A stretch of DNA of 64,000 nucleotides. Source: Luteibacter flocculans (lineage in GTDB: Bacteria; Pseudomonadota; Gammaproteobacteria; Xanthomonadales; Rhodanobacteraceae). A program made the position numbers and the translations under genes. Every line of letters begins with the position of its first letter. Position 1 is the stretch's first letter. A model generated the notes under the pieces. It searched no databases, was not told the DNA's origin, and worked only from the letters and a program-made list of their open reading frames with translations. Location of the stretch: assembly GCF_023612255.1 (NCBI RefSeq), contig NZ_CP063231.1, positions 3,020,001 to 3,084,000 on the forward strand. The letters are read 5' to 3'. Shown one piece after another: positions 16,901 to 27,100 of this stretch.

Positions 16901-18510
16901 TCGGTCCGTTCGAGTTCGTTGCCATCGACGTCGTGCGTGTATTCGGTTGTGCGTCCATCGAAGTCGACGCGGCGCGACATCAAGCCGTTATCGTCATAGG
17001 CGATAGACGCACTTGCCGCCCCGCAGCCTGCACCGCCCGGCTGATCCACACCGACGAGGCGCCGTACACCGCGTACGTCGGCATATCGATAGCGATGCGT
17101 CGCCTTCGTCGGGCCGGTCACCGCGACGCTTCCGTCGGCTTCGCGGGTCAGCGATACCGCGCCGACGCCACCGGCATGCTCGCTGGCGACGGCGCGACCG
17201 TCACCGTCATAGGTAAAGGTAGCGAAGCGCTCGCCGGTCTCGTCATAGATGGCGGTAAGCGCATGGGCGTCCGCGCCGCCGCCATGACCCTGCTCCTTGT
17301 AACGATAATCGTGGAACGTGTTGTCTGCGTACGTCGCGCGAACCAGGTCTGCCTTACGGTCCGCTTCCGATGCCTCGGAATAGCCGTACGTCACCGCGAC
17401 ACCGTTCCCATCGCTTACCGTGGCCATGCGGCCGGTACTGTCGTAAGTGAAGGTGAGCTTGCGGCCTTGCCGATCGATAGCTTCAATCAACGCGTCGTTG
17501 TCGTAGCGAAAGGTGATCTGGCGGCTCGTACCGGCACCCAGCGAAACGAGGCGCCCGTTTACGTCGTAGCGCTCCAACTCGCCGTTGCCGGTGCGGTAGA
17601 GCCATCCGTCACCCTCGCGGGTCAGTTGGCCGCGGGGGTCGGCCACACTGCGGAAGCGACCTTCGGTTTCGACGAAATCGAGCCGTTCGCCGGTATGCCG
17701 CTGTAAGCGAATCCGCTCGCCGTCCTTCGTGGTGACCATGGCGAGCGAGCGGTCATAGGTGCCACGCCAGCGACTGCCGAGGCGAACGGTGGCCGGCAAC
17801 GTCTGTTTCTTGTCGTCACCGACGATACCGCTGTTGTAATAGCGCGACCAGCGAAGCGACGAGCCGTCGGTGGCGGCGACGTCTTCGACTTCCTGGTACT
17901 TGTTATTGAGGCCGACGTTGATGGGGTTGCCGGCGGTGGGACGCGTTTCGCAGTCGCCGGGGCCGAGATCGGATTGGTGGGTCATCTCTGCCTCAGGACC
18001 GGGATTCTCCGGCTGAGTCGCATGACGGCATATAACGTCGCCACCTGCAGTACCTACAACGATGTATCTATTCGGATACGGACCGTTAGAACCGAAGTTT
18101 GTGACGATGTAGAGCGCAGGGGGGTTGGGGCAGGAATAAAACTTGTTGCCGACAGTGAGCCGCGTGTATGTATTGCCACTAGGCAATGTCGCGAGATAGT
18201 ACGCAGAGTACGAATGCGCACCATCGCCAAAGGATGTCAACTTGCAGCCGCTATAGTGGTGTTCGCGACATTCACTTTTTATCTGCGCGTCAGCGGCTTC
18301 GGGAATAGTCATCGAATAGACGTCAGGTCCGTCGAATACCTTGCCCCGGTACTCGACAAAGGGCTCGACATCTTGTGCCCTGACTGACAATGGCATGCTA
18401 GCGATAGCGCAAAAAATTGCGGCAGCCACCACGCATTGTTTGGACCACGTCGCGGGCTGGACCACAGAGGCAGCGAATGCGCGACGACCCAACACCAGAT
18501 ACGTATGCAT
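13924..18510 (-). CDS. Sec-exported Rhs/YD-repeat polymorphic toxin
   Basis: 1528 residues. An N-terminal signal peptide (hydrophobic VVAAAIFCAIASMPLSV, cleavage after RA before QDVE) indicates Sec export; no PAAR or VgrG-binding domain is present. A Cys-containing N-terminal domain (to about residue 190) leads to a DUF6531-like start (GNPINVGLNNKYQEVEDVAA). About 1000 residues of YD repeats follow (e.g. YDAAGRV, YDELGRPTGATDADGRR), expected to build a closed beta shell. The Rhs core ends with DPIGLAGGLNPYLYANGS and TDPSG near residue 1365. The C-terminal toxin CT1 (about 160 residues) is Gly/Ala-rich and hydrophobic, contains MYRSDWCKSFNWRQLGVSAL and ends SGPCGCNE. No known nuclease or protease motif is visible, so a membrane-active toxin is the leading guess. 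Confidence 0.9.
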   Translation of the reverse strand: MHTYLVLGRRAFAASVVQPATWSKQCVVAAAIFCAIASMPLSVRAQDVEPFVEYRGKVFDGPDVYSMTIPEAADAQIKSECREHHYSGCKLTSFGDGAHSYSAYYLATLPSGNTYTRLTVGNKFYSCPNPPALYIVTNFGSNGPYPNRYIVVGTAGGDVICRHATQPENPGPEAEMTHQSDLGPGDCETRPTAGNPINVGLNNKYQEVEDVAATDGSSLRWSRYYNSGIVGDDKKQTLPATVRLGSRWRGTYDRSLAMVTTKDGERIRLQRHTGERLDFVETEGRFRSVADPRGQLTREGDGWLYRTGNGELERYDVNGRLVSLGAGTSRQITFRYDNDALIEAIDRQGRKLTFTYDSTGRMATVSDGNGVAVTYGYSEASEADRKADLVRATYADNTFHDYRYKEQGHGGGADAHALTAIYDETGERFATFTYDGDGRAVASEHAGGVGAVSLTREADGSVAVTGPTKATHRYRYADVRGVRRLVGVDQPGGAGCGAASASIAYDDNGLMSRRVDFDGRTTEYTHDVDGNELERTEAAGTPAARRVTTEWHPTLRLPVRVTRPGREERYRYDAAGNLLGSEVWGAVDPTVPAAPLTLSRAWRMTYDAEGRLLHQEGPRSDSDRLATLARYTYRTADAANCATGPCDYRKGDLWKIENALGHTVEILAYDAAGRVRSRKGEQGIRFDYTYAARGWLKELRETRPDGIVAINSFTHTPRGDIASITDPDGITLSFEYDKAGRLVQVSNPSNHRLRLQLDAAGQRIKEEGYDSFSLQLQLTRTFDALGRVETETHDGAITRYTYDELGRPTGATDADGRRDSATYDALGRLREAIRDVGGLGAVSKASHDPLDQLTAMEDPKGLSTRYLTTGLGDLGSIDSPDAGPSLDEHDAAGLVVRHEGAGGVGSFRVTRDALGRPTQVQYDGGITASYAYDVADAACPAGQRYTLGRLAAMSQGDSRTVYCYDAPGNITRKLQRWASSTVDVSYRYSKAGRVEEVAIGGGARTTYRYDKDGSVTSVSVTPTGASEQALITSVVYRPFDLIGSWRYGNGKELYANRDRSGRVVSWGGLDDALYTVAYTPGGEVATQVSRSHAFRFDHDGLGFMTSVKSYSSGDELRRFEYDRTGDRATMTAGGVRQTYLYDPRSHRLTTADGTSRTYDAAGNTIGIGSATLAYDASGRLASASDQGRMLVSYGYDAAGQRIMRTDAGKAPSLWLYDEQGHWLADYDRTGRIVRQAVWMGDYLVGLIEGTKLYYVQPDHLGTPRAVVDPVRNTTVWRLRPTDDPFGTSPPDEDPDSDGTRFVLDLRFPGQRYDAATGLHYNYYRDYDPATGRYIQVDPIGLAGGLNPYLYANGSPLRYTDPSGNIPLPVITAAIGAAGGAVGDALIQVVGMYRSDWCKSFNWRQLGVSALLGATGGVALPATRGLVGVSAVGGLAGYGGHLANGGGVTDIEGLWAISAGVAAGAVGGNVTHITKHGMGGTVASAGLVKRSNEAAAMRANAGTVNVLRGAAGGTVASAPGLSGPCGCNE

Positions 18511-18658
18511 GGGCTCGCTCGCGCCTGTAGGTAAGAGGGCGCGAGTCTATGCAGGGCGAATCTGACCGTCTGTCATCCCGAGACAGATAATCAGCTTTTT
18601 CAGAAAACTTCGAAGCCGAACTTATTTGGGGCGCGGGCAAACTATGCCGAAGCTCGAC
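18511..18658 (-). promoter_or_regulatory. Region upstream of the Rhs gene
   Basis: About 150 bases between the Rhs start and the right direct repeat; less GC-rich than its surroundings. It should hold the Rhs promoter, but no clear -35/-10 or operator was identified. Confidence 0.3.
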
Positions 18659-18974
18659 ATGGCGAAGGAGTCGCTACGGAGCGCATGTGGGAGCCCCCCT
18701 GGTGGCGAAAAGCCAACGAAGCGGTGTAGCGGTGAGGCAAGCTCCCATCGCCAGCAGGCTGGCTCCCACCGGCAAGTGGCTCCCACCGGCAAGTGGTTTC
18801 CCCGGCAAGTGGCCTCCACCTGCAAGTGGCTTCTACCGGCGGGCTTACCTCGCCGCCATGGCGGCTCCCACAAGGGTGTCGGCGTGCCGTCAGGCCACCG
18901 CCAGCATCTCGACCAACGTGTTTTCCAGCGCTTCCAAATCGGGAATGACTGCCGTGTCGTCGCGGACCAGTACG
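18659..18974 (+). repeat. Right direct repeat of Rhs island
   Basis: Same-orientation partner of 7884-8196. It includes the 3' end of intact chpC (from 18890) and the intergenic repeat DNA downstream of it, with an iterated stretch of about 17-base units at 18761-18843 (one unit more than the left copy). The segment 18659-18889 contains no gene. Confidence 0.85.
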
Positions 18975-19360
18975 CGAGCGCGCACGCCGAATGGCAGGTC
19001 GTGGCCGTCGTGGGTGGGCAGCAGGAGTTCGGCGTTGAGCGTTGCGAGGCGCGGGAAGCCGTGGATGAGCACGGCGAGATACGGCATGTCCGGATGCCGG
19101 CCCACGGCCTTGAGCACGGCCACGCGTGTGGCCTGCACTGGCGCATCGTCGGCGGGGCTCGCTACGTGATCGAAACTCACCAGTGGAATGCTCCAGCCGC
19201 GCCATGCGATGCGGCCGAGCAACCACGACGGTGCGTCCGCCACGGGCTCGACACCGGCCAAGGTGATGACTTCGGCCACCGCGGCATTGGGGAGCAGCAG
19301 GCGCACGCCGGCACTGGGAATCAGGACGCAGCGAATTTCGCGCGGTAACGGCTCGCTCAT
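18890..19360 (-). CDS. chpC: CheW-like chemosensory protein ChpC
   Basis: 156 residues from ATG at 19360, whose first bases overlap the chpB stop (ATGA). CheW-type fold: IRCVLIPSAGVRLLLPNAAV at the start, then LLGRIAWRGWSIPLVSFD (the conserved G-x-x-x-W-R/G-x-x-x-P-[LV] loop). ChpC is a second adaptor of the Pil-Chp twitching-motility system, linking chemoreceptor PilJ or another input to the ChpA kinase. Last gene of the operon. Its final ~25 codons are duplicated at 8116-8196 by the Rhs island. Confidence 0.85.
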   Translation of the reverse strand: MSEPLPREIRCVLIPSAGVRLLLPNAAVAEVITLAGVEPVADAPSWLLGRIAWRGWSIPLVSFDHVASPADDAPVQATRVAVLKAVGRHPDMPYLAVLIHGFPRLATLNAELLLPTHDGHDLPFGVRARVLVRDDTAVIPDLEALENTLVEMLAVA

Positions 19361-21156
19361 GGGAATTCCTCGACAAGTTTCTGGGCCAGGGCGTGCGCGT
19401 CGCCAGCGAAATCGGCCACGCGCTCCTCGCGGATACCCGTGACGATGTGCCCTGCTTCGTGCTCCACGGCGACCGTTTCGACCCACACGCGACCGCCAGC
19501 GTCGTACACGGCCTGCGCACCGGCAATGCCGTCGCTACCGTGGCCGGCGAAGACAATCGCCAGGGCATCGGCACCGAAGCCACCGGCAAGCGTGCTCAGG
19601 ATGCCGTCGATGGAGGGACCCGTCGAGGCCATCGCACTGCCGTCCTCACGCACGGTCACGCTGCCGTCGCGGCGAATCTGCACGTGCGAACCGCGCGGTA
19701 CGACCAGGCACTCGCCGTGCGCCGTATGCGCGCGGTCGGCAGCAACGCGTGCACGCGGCCCGAGACGCTGTGCGAAAGCCGTCGGATCGTCGGCATGGTG
19801 TGCCGCCACCAGCAATACGCCAGGCACACGTTCCGGCAGCGCGGCAAGAAAATTCGCGATCGCCGTCTCACTCTCGCGCGCGCCGCCCAAGGCGATCACG
19901 CGACGCACCGCGCGAGCGTTCGCTTCCAGGAACATCTCGTGAGCGAAGTCGCCATCGGTGCGAGGCGCCACGGCTTCTTCCATGGACACCAGCTCCAGGG
20001 TCAGCCCCGCTTCGAGCCCGTGGGTACCGTCGTCGACGACATCCTGCGCAAGGTATTCCGCTGCGCTGATCGTCTCGATGCCGAACGCCGCCGGGTCCGG
20101 CTTGTTGACGGGTTCGACGACTACCGTATCGTGATCGACGAGATCCCATTCCGGAACGGGCGGAGGCACGTATTCCGTGGCACGTCCCTCGATTTCGATG
20201 GGAGGCGTCGCGACGTTGGCAGCGGCATCATCATCGAGCGAGGCGAGGCTGAAGTCGGCGGCATTGAAACCGGGCTCCGGCTCGGGTGTCGGTGCAGGTG
20301 CTTCTTCGACCAGTTCGAACCCGGACAGATCGAGCGACGCGAGTTCCGTCAGCTCCACCGGCGACGACGGCACCATGTCGATGCCGTCGGTATCGAGCGG
20401 TCCTTCCGGCGTCTCTGCGAGCAAGGCTTCGAGCTCCGCGGCCAGATCGGCGGGCGGCACGTCGTCTTCATCGCCCGCGCCATCAAGCTGCGGCGTGGAG
20501 AACGCAAGTTCATCGAGCGCTTCGCCCGCCCTATCGGGGACGTCGTCAAGTACAAACGCCGTTTCGTCCGTGGATGAGGGCTCGTCGGCGGAAAACGCGA
20601 ATGCCTCGAACGTCTCCGTCTCCGTGCCTGCATCGTCGTGGAGTTCGCCGTCGAGGTCGTTCGCAGACGACGGCGTTTCGGCGTAGTCATGGCTGCCGAT
20701 AAGGGAAAGATCCTCGCTCAGCGGCTCGTCAAGCGGAACCTCCACAGGGGCCGCCGCACTCGCCAGCGGCGCGATGCGCGGCTCGATGGCGCGAGCGTCT
20801 TCGGGACGCGGCGGATCGAGCGCGATTTCGCCGACCAGCTTGGCGGCGAGATGACGGGCCCAGCGCGCACGGTCCCAGCCTTCGAGCTTGCGACTGGCGT
20901 CGGCATCGTTGAACACGAGGCGCGGATGACCGCCCTCGACGGTGTCGTAAAGACGATCCAGATCGTCGTCGCTCGGATCGTCAAGATCGACCACTACCAC
21001 GTCGGCCGACGATCCGACGAGTTCGGCGGGCGCGAACGAACGCAGATCCGATTCGTAGACGATGCGCGCACCCTGCGCCACGAGAGCGTCGCGCAGGTGG
21101 GCGGAGAGGCTGGCGTCGTCGAACAGCAGCGCGACCGTCGCCTCGCGATCAACCAT
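19357..21156 (-). CDS. chpB: ChpB, CheB-like methylesterase (catalytic Ser apparently lost)
   Basis: 599 residues from ATG at 21156. The N-terminus (1-115) looks like a degenerate receiver (VVVVDLDDPSDDD); a long acidic, low-complexity linker (about 150-400) follows; the C-terminus (about 415-599) is a CheB methylesterase domain. Aligned to CheB, the catalytic His (VAAHHADDP) and Asp (FAGHGSDG) are present, but the catalytic Ser of GASTGG falls on Ala in LGGARESETAI. The protein may therefore be inactive as an esterase and act in another way. No CheR/PilK methyltransferase gene is in the operon. Overlaps chpA by 8 bases and chpC by 4. Confidence 0.82.
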   Translation of the reverse strand: MVDREATVALLFDDASLSAHLRDALVAQGARIVYESDLRSFAPAELVGSSADVVVVDLDDPSDDDLDRLYDTVEGGHPRLVFNDADASRKLEGWDRARWARHLAAKLVGEIALDPPRPEDARAIEPRIAPLASAAAPVEVPLDEPLSEDLSLIGSHDYAETPSSANDLDGELHDDAGTETETFEAFAFSADEPSSTDETAFVLDDVPDRAGEALDELAFSTPQLDGAGDEDDVPPADLAAELEALLAETPEGPLDTDGIDMVPSSPVELTELASLDLSGFELVEEAPAPTPEPEPGFNAADFSLASLDDDAAANVATPPIEIEGRATEYVPPPVPEWDLVDHDTVVVEPVNKPDPAAFGIETISAAEYLAQDVVDDGTHGLEAGLTLELVSMEEAVAPRTDGDFAHEMFLEANARAVRRVIALGGARESETAIANFLAALPERVPGVLLVAAHHADDPTAFAQRLGPRARVAADRAHTAHGECLVVPRGSHVQIRRDGSVTVREDGSAMASTGPSIDGILSTLAGGFGADALAIVFAGHGSDGIAGAQAVYDAGGRVWVETVAVEHEAGHIVTGIREERVADFAGDAHALAQKLVEEFP

Positions 21157-24100
21157 GGTGGACTCCGAGCACGTCGTTGATCTGCACGATGAGATCGTTC
21201 TCCTGGTACGGCTTGCCGATGTAGCGATCCACGCCGATGTCGAAGGCACGCTGCCTGTGCTTGTCGCCGGTACGCGAGGTAATCATGATGATCGGCACGC
21301 CTGCCAGACGCTCGTCGGCCTTCATCTGGGTGGCCAGCTCGTAGCCGTCCATGCGCGGCATCTCGATGTCCAGCAACATCAGGTCGGGCACGCGCTCGTT
21401 GAGTTTCTCCAATGCGTCGATGCCGTCCTTCGCCGTCATCACCTCGAACTCGTGACGTTCCAGGACGCGGCCGGTGACCTTGCGCATGGTGATCGAATCG
21501 TCCACCACCATCACCAGTGGCTTGACGCGCACTTCGTCCTGCGCGCGCGGAGCGTGCGGCACGCTGGCGTCCGCCTCGAACGCGCGACGGGCCACGCCGT
21601 GGCGAACCAGCGGCGCGAGGTCGAGAATCATTAGCACCGAACCATCGCCCATGATCGTCGCGCCGAGGATGCCCGGTACCGAACTCACCTGCGGGCCGAC
21701 CGGCTTGACCACGATTTCGCGCGAACCGAGTACGGCGTCGACGCGGATCGCCGCACGCAGATCGCCCGAACGGGCGAGCAGCAGCGGGATATCGCCTTCT
21801 TCGAGAGACGACACCACATGCACGCCGAGCAACTGCGGCAGGTCGTGGATGCCGTATTCCTCACCCATGTAGTCGAAACTCGGCGAGGCGTCCGCCATGC
21901 GATGGGCCAGCTCGTTCGGCGCGACGCGAGCCACGCCGTGCACCGACGTCATCGGAATCGCGAAGTTGGTCTCGCCGATGCGCACGATCAGGGCCTGGGT
22001 CACCGCGAGGGTGAACGGCAGACGCATCACGAAGGTCGTGCCGCTGCCCTTCTGCGATTCGATCGCCAGCGTACCGCCGAGCTGCTTGATCTCGTTCGCC
22101 ACGACGTCCATGCCGACGCCGCGACCCGCCACCTGGGTAACCTTCTCGGCCGTGGAGAAGCCGGGAACCTGGGTGAGCTGGAAGATCTGCTCGTCCGACA
22201 CGCGCGCGTCCGGACGCAGCAAGCCGCGCTCGATGGCCTTGGCGCGAATGGCGTCGCGATCCATACCGCCGCCGTCATCGGATAGCCGCACGACGACCTC
22301 GGTAGCCTCGCGAGCCACCTGGATGCGCACGGTGCCTTCGGGGTTCTTGCCCACGGCCTCGCGCTGCTCGGGCGGCTCGATGCCATGCGCCACCGCGTTG
22401 CGCAGCATGTGCTCGAACGGCGCCTTGATGCGGTCGAGCATGTTGCGGTCCATTTCGCCGTTGGCACCTTCCACCACCAACTGCGCGCGCTTGCCGACGT
22501 CGGACGCCGCCTGGCGCAGCGTGCGGCGCAGGTTCGGTACCATGGCGTCGAACGGCAGCATGCGCGTCTGCATCAGGCCTTCCTGCAGTTCCGCGTTCAC
22601 CTTCTGCTGCTGGAGCAGGAGGGCTTCGGACTGGCGGGTCAACTCGTCGAGGATCGTCTGCAGCGACACAAGGTCGGATACCGACTCGGCCAGTGCTCGC
22701 GAGTACTGCTGCAACTGCGAGAAGCGATCGAGTTCCAGCGGATCGAAGTTCGATACGCCGTTGTCGCGGTGTTCCTGGTGATAGCGCGCGATGATCTGCG
22801 CTTCGGTCTCGATTTCCAGCATGCGCAACTGGCTACGCAGACGACTGACCGTCTGTTCGTGCTCAGTGAGCGCCGAGCGGAAGCTCGCCGTCTGCTGCTC
22901 CAGGCGCGAGCGGTAGATCGACACCTCGCCCGCGTGATTCACCAGCGTGTCGAGCATGTCGGCGCGAACGCGGATCTGCTCCTGCGACGCGCGCTGGATT
23001 TCCTCTTCCTCGAACTCCGGCAAAAGATCCGGCAGATCGCGATCGAGGACGGGTGGCGGCGCCACTTCCGGCAACGGCGCGAATGGCATGGCCAATTCGA
23101 CCACGGCAGCCTCGCGCTCTTCGCGATAGGCCTCGGCAGTCACGGTGTCGGGCGCGATCGGCGCACCGGCGAGGCGCGCGAACGGTTCGATATCGGCGTC
23201 GGTAAGCGCGATCGGCTTCCCTTGAGCCACGCTCTGAATCATGCCGTGCAGGCGGTCGAAACCCTTCTCTGTCGCTTCGATGGCCGGACGGTCGCTTGCA
23301 CGTTGACCACCGGCCACCGCGTCGAGCAAGGCTTCCATCGCGTGCGAGAGATCGCCCACGGCGGCCACGCCGGCCATGCGTGCACTGCCCTTGAGCGTGT
23401 GCAGGTCGCGTTGCAGGGCAGCGACGTGCTCCGCCTGCTCCGGCTCGGCACGCCACGAAGCGAGCGCCGCATCGGCGTGATCGAGAATCTCGCGCCCTTC
23501 CTCCACGAATACTTCGAGAAGGTCCGGATCGATGTCCGCATACGGCGACAGCTCCGGGACCAGCGCGGGGGCCGGCTCGTCGTCGGGCGTGTGCACCGGC
23601 GGCGCAACGGGCTCGTGCGACTGATCCTCGATGACCACCGGCGCTTCCGCGTCGGCAAATGCCGGTGTGGATTCCTCGGCGTCGTCGAGGACTGGCTCCT
23701 CGACGGTCGGCTCATCGAACGACACCGCTTCGCGCGACGGTTCGGCGGCGACCTCTATGTCGTGCGACGGCACATCGGACGATGCTTCGTCGAGCGACGC
23801 CTCGAAAGCATGCGGTTCGGAGACCGGAGCGGCTTCGTCCTGGGTTTCGTCGGACGGTGCGTCCAGCGTAAGGTCCTGCGGCAGATCGAGGCGGAAGTCG
23901 TCGGCCAGGTGGGGCATTTCGAAGGCCGGTGCCGCCGTGTCGGCCAGCGGCTCGATCTGGCCGTCGTCGGTGTGCAGCACCTCGCCGTCGTGCGACATGG
24001 GCTGCGGCAGCGACGGCTCGTCGGACGGACGCGACGTCACGCCTTCGAGCTCGTTCATCAACGAGCGCCACGCCGCATCTTCCTCGGCATCGTAAGCCTG

Positions 24101-27100
24101 AATCGGCTTTATCTCGCCTTCCGGCTTCTCGATCTCGAAGGTTTCGAACGACGCCAGCACTTCGCTGGTCAATGCATCGCTTTCGCTCACCGGTTCCAAC
24201 GGTGCCAGTTCGATACCCGGCAGGTCGTCCTCGGTCTCGCCATCTTCTTCGCTCTGCTCGCCAACGTTTTCCTCGGCGGACGCTTCGGCCAGCTCGTCGG
24301 CAAGCAAGCCTTCATCCAGGGTCGGCACGAGGTCTTCGGGGAGCTGCTCAGGCAGATAGGCTTCTGCTTCGTCGCGGGACGGCTCGGCAACGAGCGACGG
24401 TTCCTCCGCCACAGCCTCGGTCGCCTCGTCGTCCTGCGGCAACTCGGCAGCGACGAACGATTCGTCCGCCAGATCCTCAAGCGCGTCATCGTCGAGCGAG
24501 AGCGGATCGGGCTCGTAGAGAACGTGCGCGATGGTGGCTTCCGGCTGTTCGTCGCGAAGCGCACCGATGCGGGCGGCAAGGGCCGCCACGTTCGGCACGC
24601 GCGGTTCTGGTGTGTCGAACAGGTCCATCACGTGATCGACCAGGTCGGCGGCCTCCGTCAGCACCGCGATGCCTTCCGGACGCAGCGGCAGGCCGGTCGC
24701 GCGCACGCGCTTGATCAGGCCTTCCAGCGGCGCCAGCACCTGGATCAACACCGGGATGTCCACCATGCCGATGGCGCCGTGCAGCGTATGCACCGCGCGC
24801 AGCAGCGCGTCGTCCACCGGCAGTTCGCCCTCTTCGGCGCGTGCCAGGTGACCACGGATCACATGCAGGTACTGCGCGACTTCGGTGCGCAGGATATCCA
24901 GCAGTACCGCGTCGACGGGCGGCAGCGAAGGCGCGCTGTAGATCGGCTCGGCGGGGATATCCTCCATGTCGGCCATGTCGGGCAACGTCGCGAACGCATC
25001 CGCGCTGACGGGATCGGTCGATGCCGTCGTGCCGGCTTGTGGATGGCCGTACGAAGCGAACGCCGCGGTCGGTACGGCGGCAATGGTGTCGCGCGGGACG
25101 CGACGCTTGACCTTGCTGCGCACGCGCTGCACGGCGTTCCGCGCCACGTCTTCCACGAAAGCGACATCGCCCATGGCGAGGCGATCGGCGGTTTCCATGA
25201 TTGCGGCGATCGGCGCGGCCGGCGTGGCGTCGCCTTCGAGGGCGGCCTTGAGCTGCGGAAGCGCGTCGACGGCGTGGCGCACCAGCGCCTGCACGCCTTC
25301 GTGCGGGCCGATCGTGCCGTCGAGCACGCGGTTGAGCATGTTTTCCACCTTCCAGGCGAACTCGCCCAGCAGGCGTGCGCCGACCAGGCGGCCGGAGCCC
25401 TTCAAGGTGTGGAACGAACGGCGGATCGGTACCAGAGCGTCGGAGCGTTCGGGGTCGGCCAGCCAGTGACCCAACGCAGCGCGCAGGTTGCCGATCTCTT
25501 CCTCGGTTTCTTCGAGGAAGATTTCGCGAATTTCGTCGTCGATACCATCGACCGTGATCTGGAAACCGGCGAACTCGGCCATGCCGGGACCACCGACTTC
25601 CTGTTCGACTTCTTCCTCGATCTCCACCCAGTCTTCTTCGCCGACAGCAGCGGCGACGGGCGGCTCGGCATGCACGTCCGGCGTGGTCGCGGCGGCGGCG
25701 GCGACGGCCGACGTGTCCTCGTCCGCGGGCGGTTCGTCGAGCAAGTCGAACGTATCGGCGAAGCTGGACACGGTCTCGCCTGTGTCATCGCTGCTCTCGG
25801 GCACGGCGATGTGTTCGATCGCCTCGGCCTCGATCGTCTCGATGGCTTCCTCGCCGAGCGCCTCGGGCTCGGCGACATCCTGCGGCACCGGCCAATAGCC
25901 AAGCTGAGCGAGGCTCTGCTGGGTGACGTCCAGAATATGTTCCAGGCCGCCCCGGTGTTCGCGTGCGGCTTCGAGGTAGTACTCCAACGCGGCCAGCGCG
26001 TCGGCGAGGCGATCCATCTGCGCGCCGTTCGGCACACGACGGTCGCCCAGCAACTCGCGATGGATGAACAAGCCGATGCCATCGGCAAGTTCCGCCGGAC
26101 GTGCGGCGCCAAGCATGCGCATCGCACCGCCGATCTCGCCCATCAACTCGGGGGTACCGGCAAGCTGTTCGTGATCCCACGACGATTCGACGAAGCCGAC
26201 GATCGCGTCCTTCACCCTGGAGGTGTTGGTCGTGGCCTCACGCATCAGCGTGGAAAGAATGTGCCGTGCCTCGCTGCGCGGCAGCATCGACGGACCGACG
26301 TCGCCCGACGACGGATGCTGGTCGCCTTCGGCGCCCAGCCGCTCGATGTGATCGTCGAGGGACGCTTCGACATAAAGCAGCGCACCGGCCACGTCGAGCA
26401 GGGCTTCCTCGTCGGCCTCGCGCGCACCCGTGGCGATCTCGCCGAGAATCCGGCGCTGTTCGCCCACGACGCGGCGCGGCACACCAAGCGCCAGCATACC
26501 CAGCGTGTCACCTACGCGATCGAGCACGTCGGTCTGCTGACCGAGCTGCGCCGGATCGCCGTCAGGACGGCGCAGGAAAAGATCGAGCGATTCCTTCACC
26601 CGGAGCAGGTCGTCCTTGATCGCCGCGGACACGGTGTCCAGCAGCGCGCGATTGTGGCCCGACATCGAGCCGCGCGCATGTTCCACCTCGGCTTCGCGCG
26701 GCAGGAGGCCGTCGAGCCGATAGGTCTGTCGCAGTTCTTCGATCCGGTCGCTGCCCGGCTTGGCCTGCGCCACGTAGTACAGGAGCTTGCGCGCCAGTTC
26801 GTCGGCGTCGCCGCCCAGCAGCGCTTCCTCGCCTCCGTCGAGCAGTTCGCGGATCGAACGGTCGACGCGGCCGATGAGCTGGCGCACGTCCTTCTCGTGC
26901 GCACGCAGGACGCCGCGCTCGAGACCTTCCAGCACGCCGGCTGCGATCCACCACAGGCGACGGCCGGCGATCGTGTAGCAACGCGCAGCGATGCCATCGA
27001 GGGTGGCACGCATACCCAGGAGTTGACGCTCGTTGCCCTGCCCGCGAAACCACGCCAGCAACTGCTGCTGGAAACGCGCGCGCAATTCGGCCAGCTCGCC

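Noticed and set aside
18659-18890. Iterated repeats as a CRISPR array
   Set aside because: Units are about 17 bases, contiguous and without unique spacers.
8100-18970. Prophage or integrative element
   Set aside because: No integrase, tRNA attachment site or phage structural genes; only Rhs-related genes and one IS scrap.
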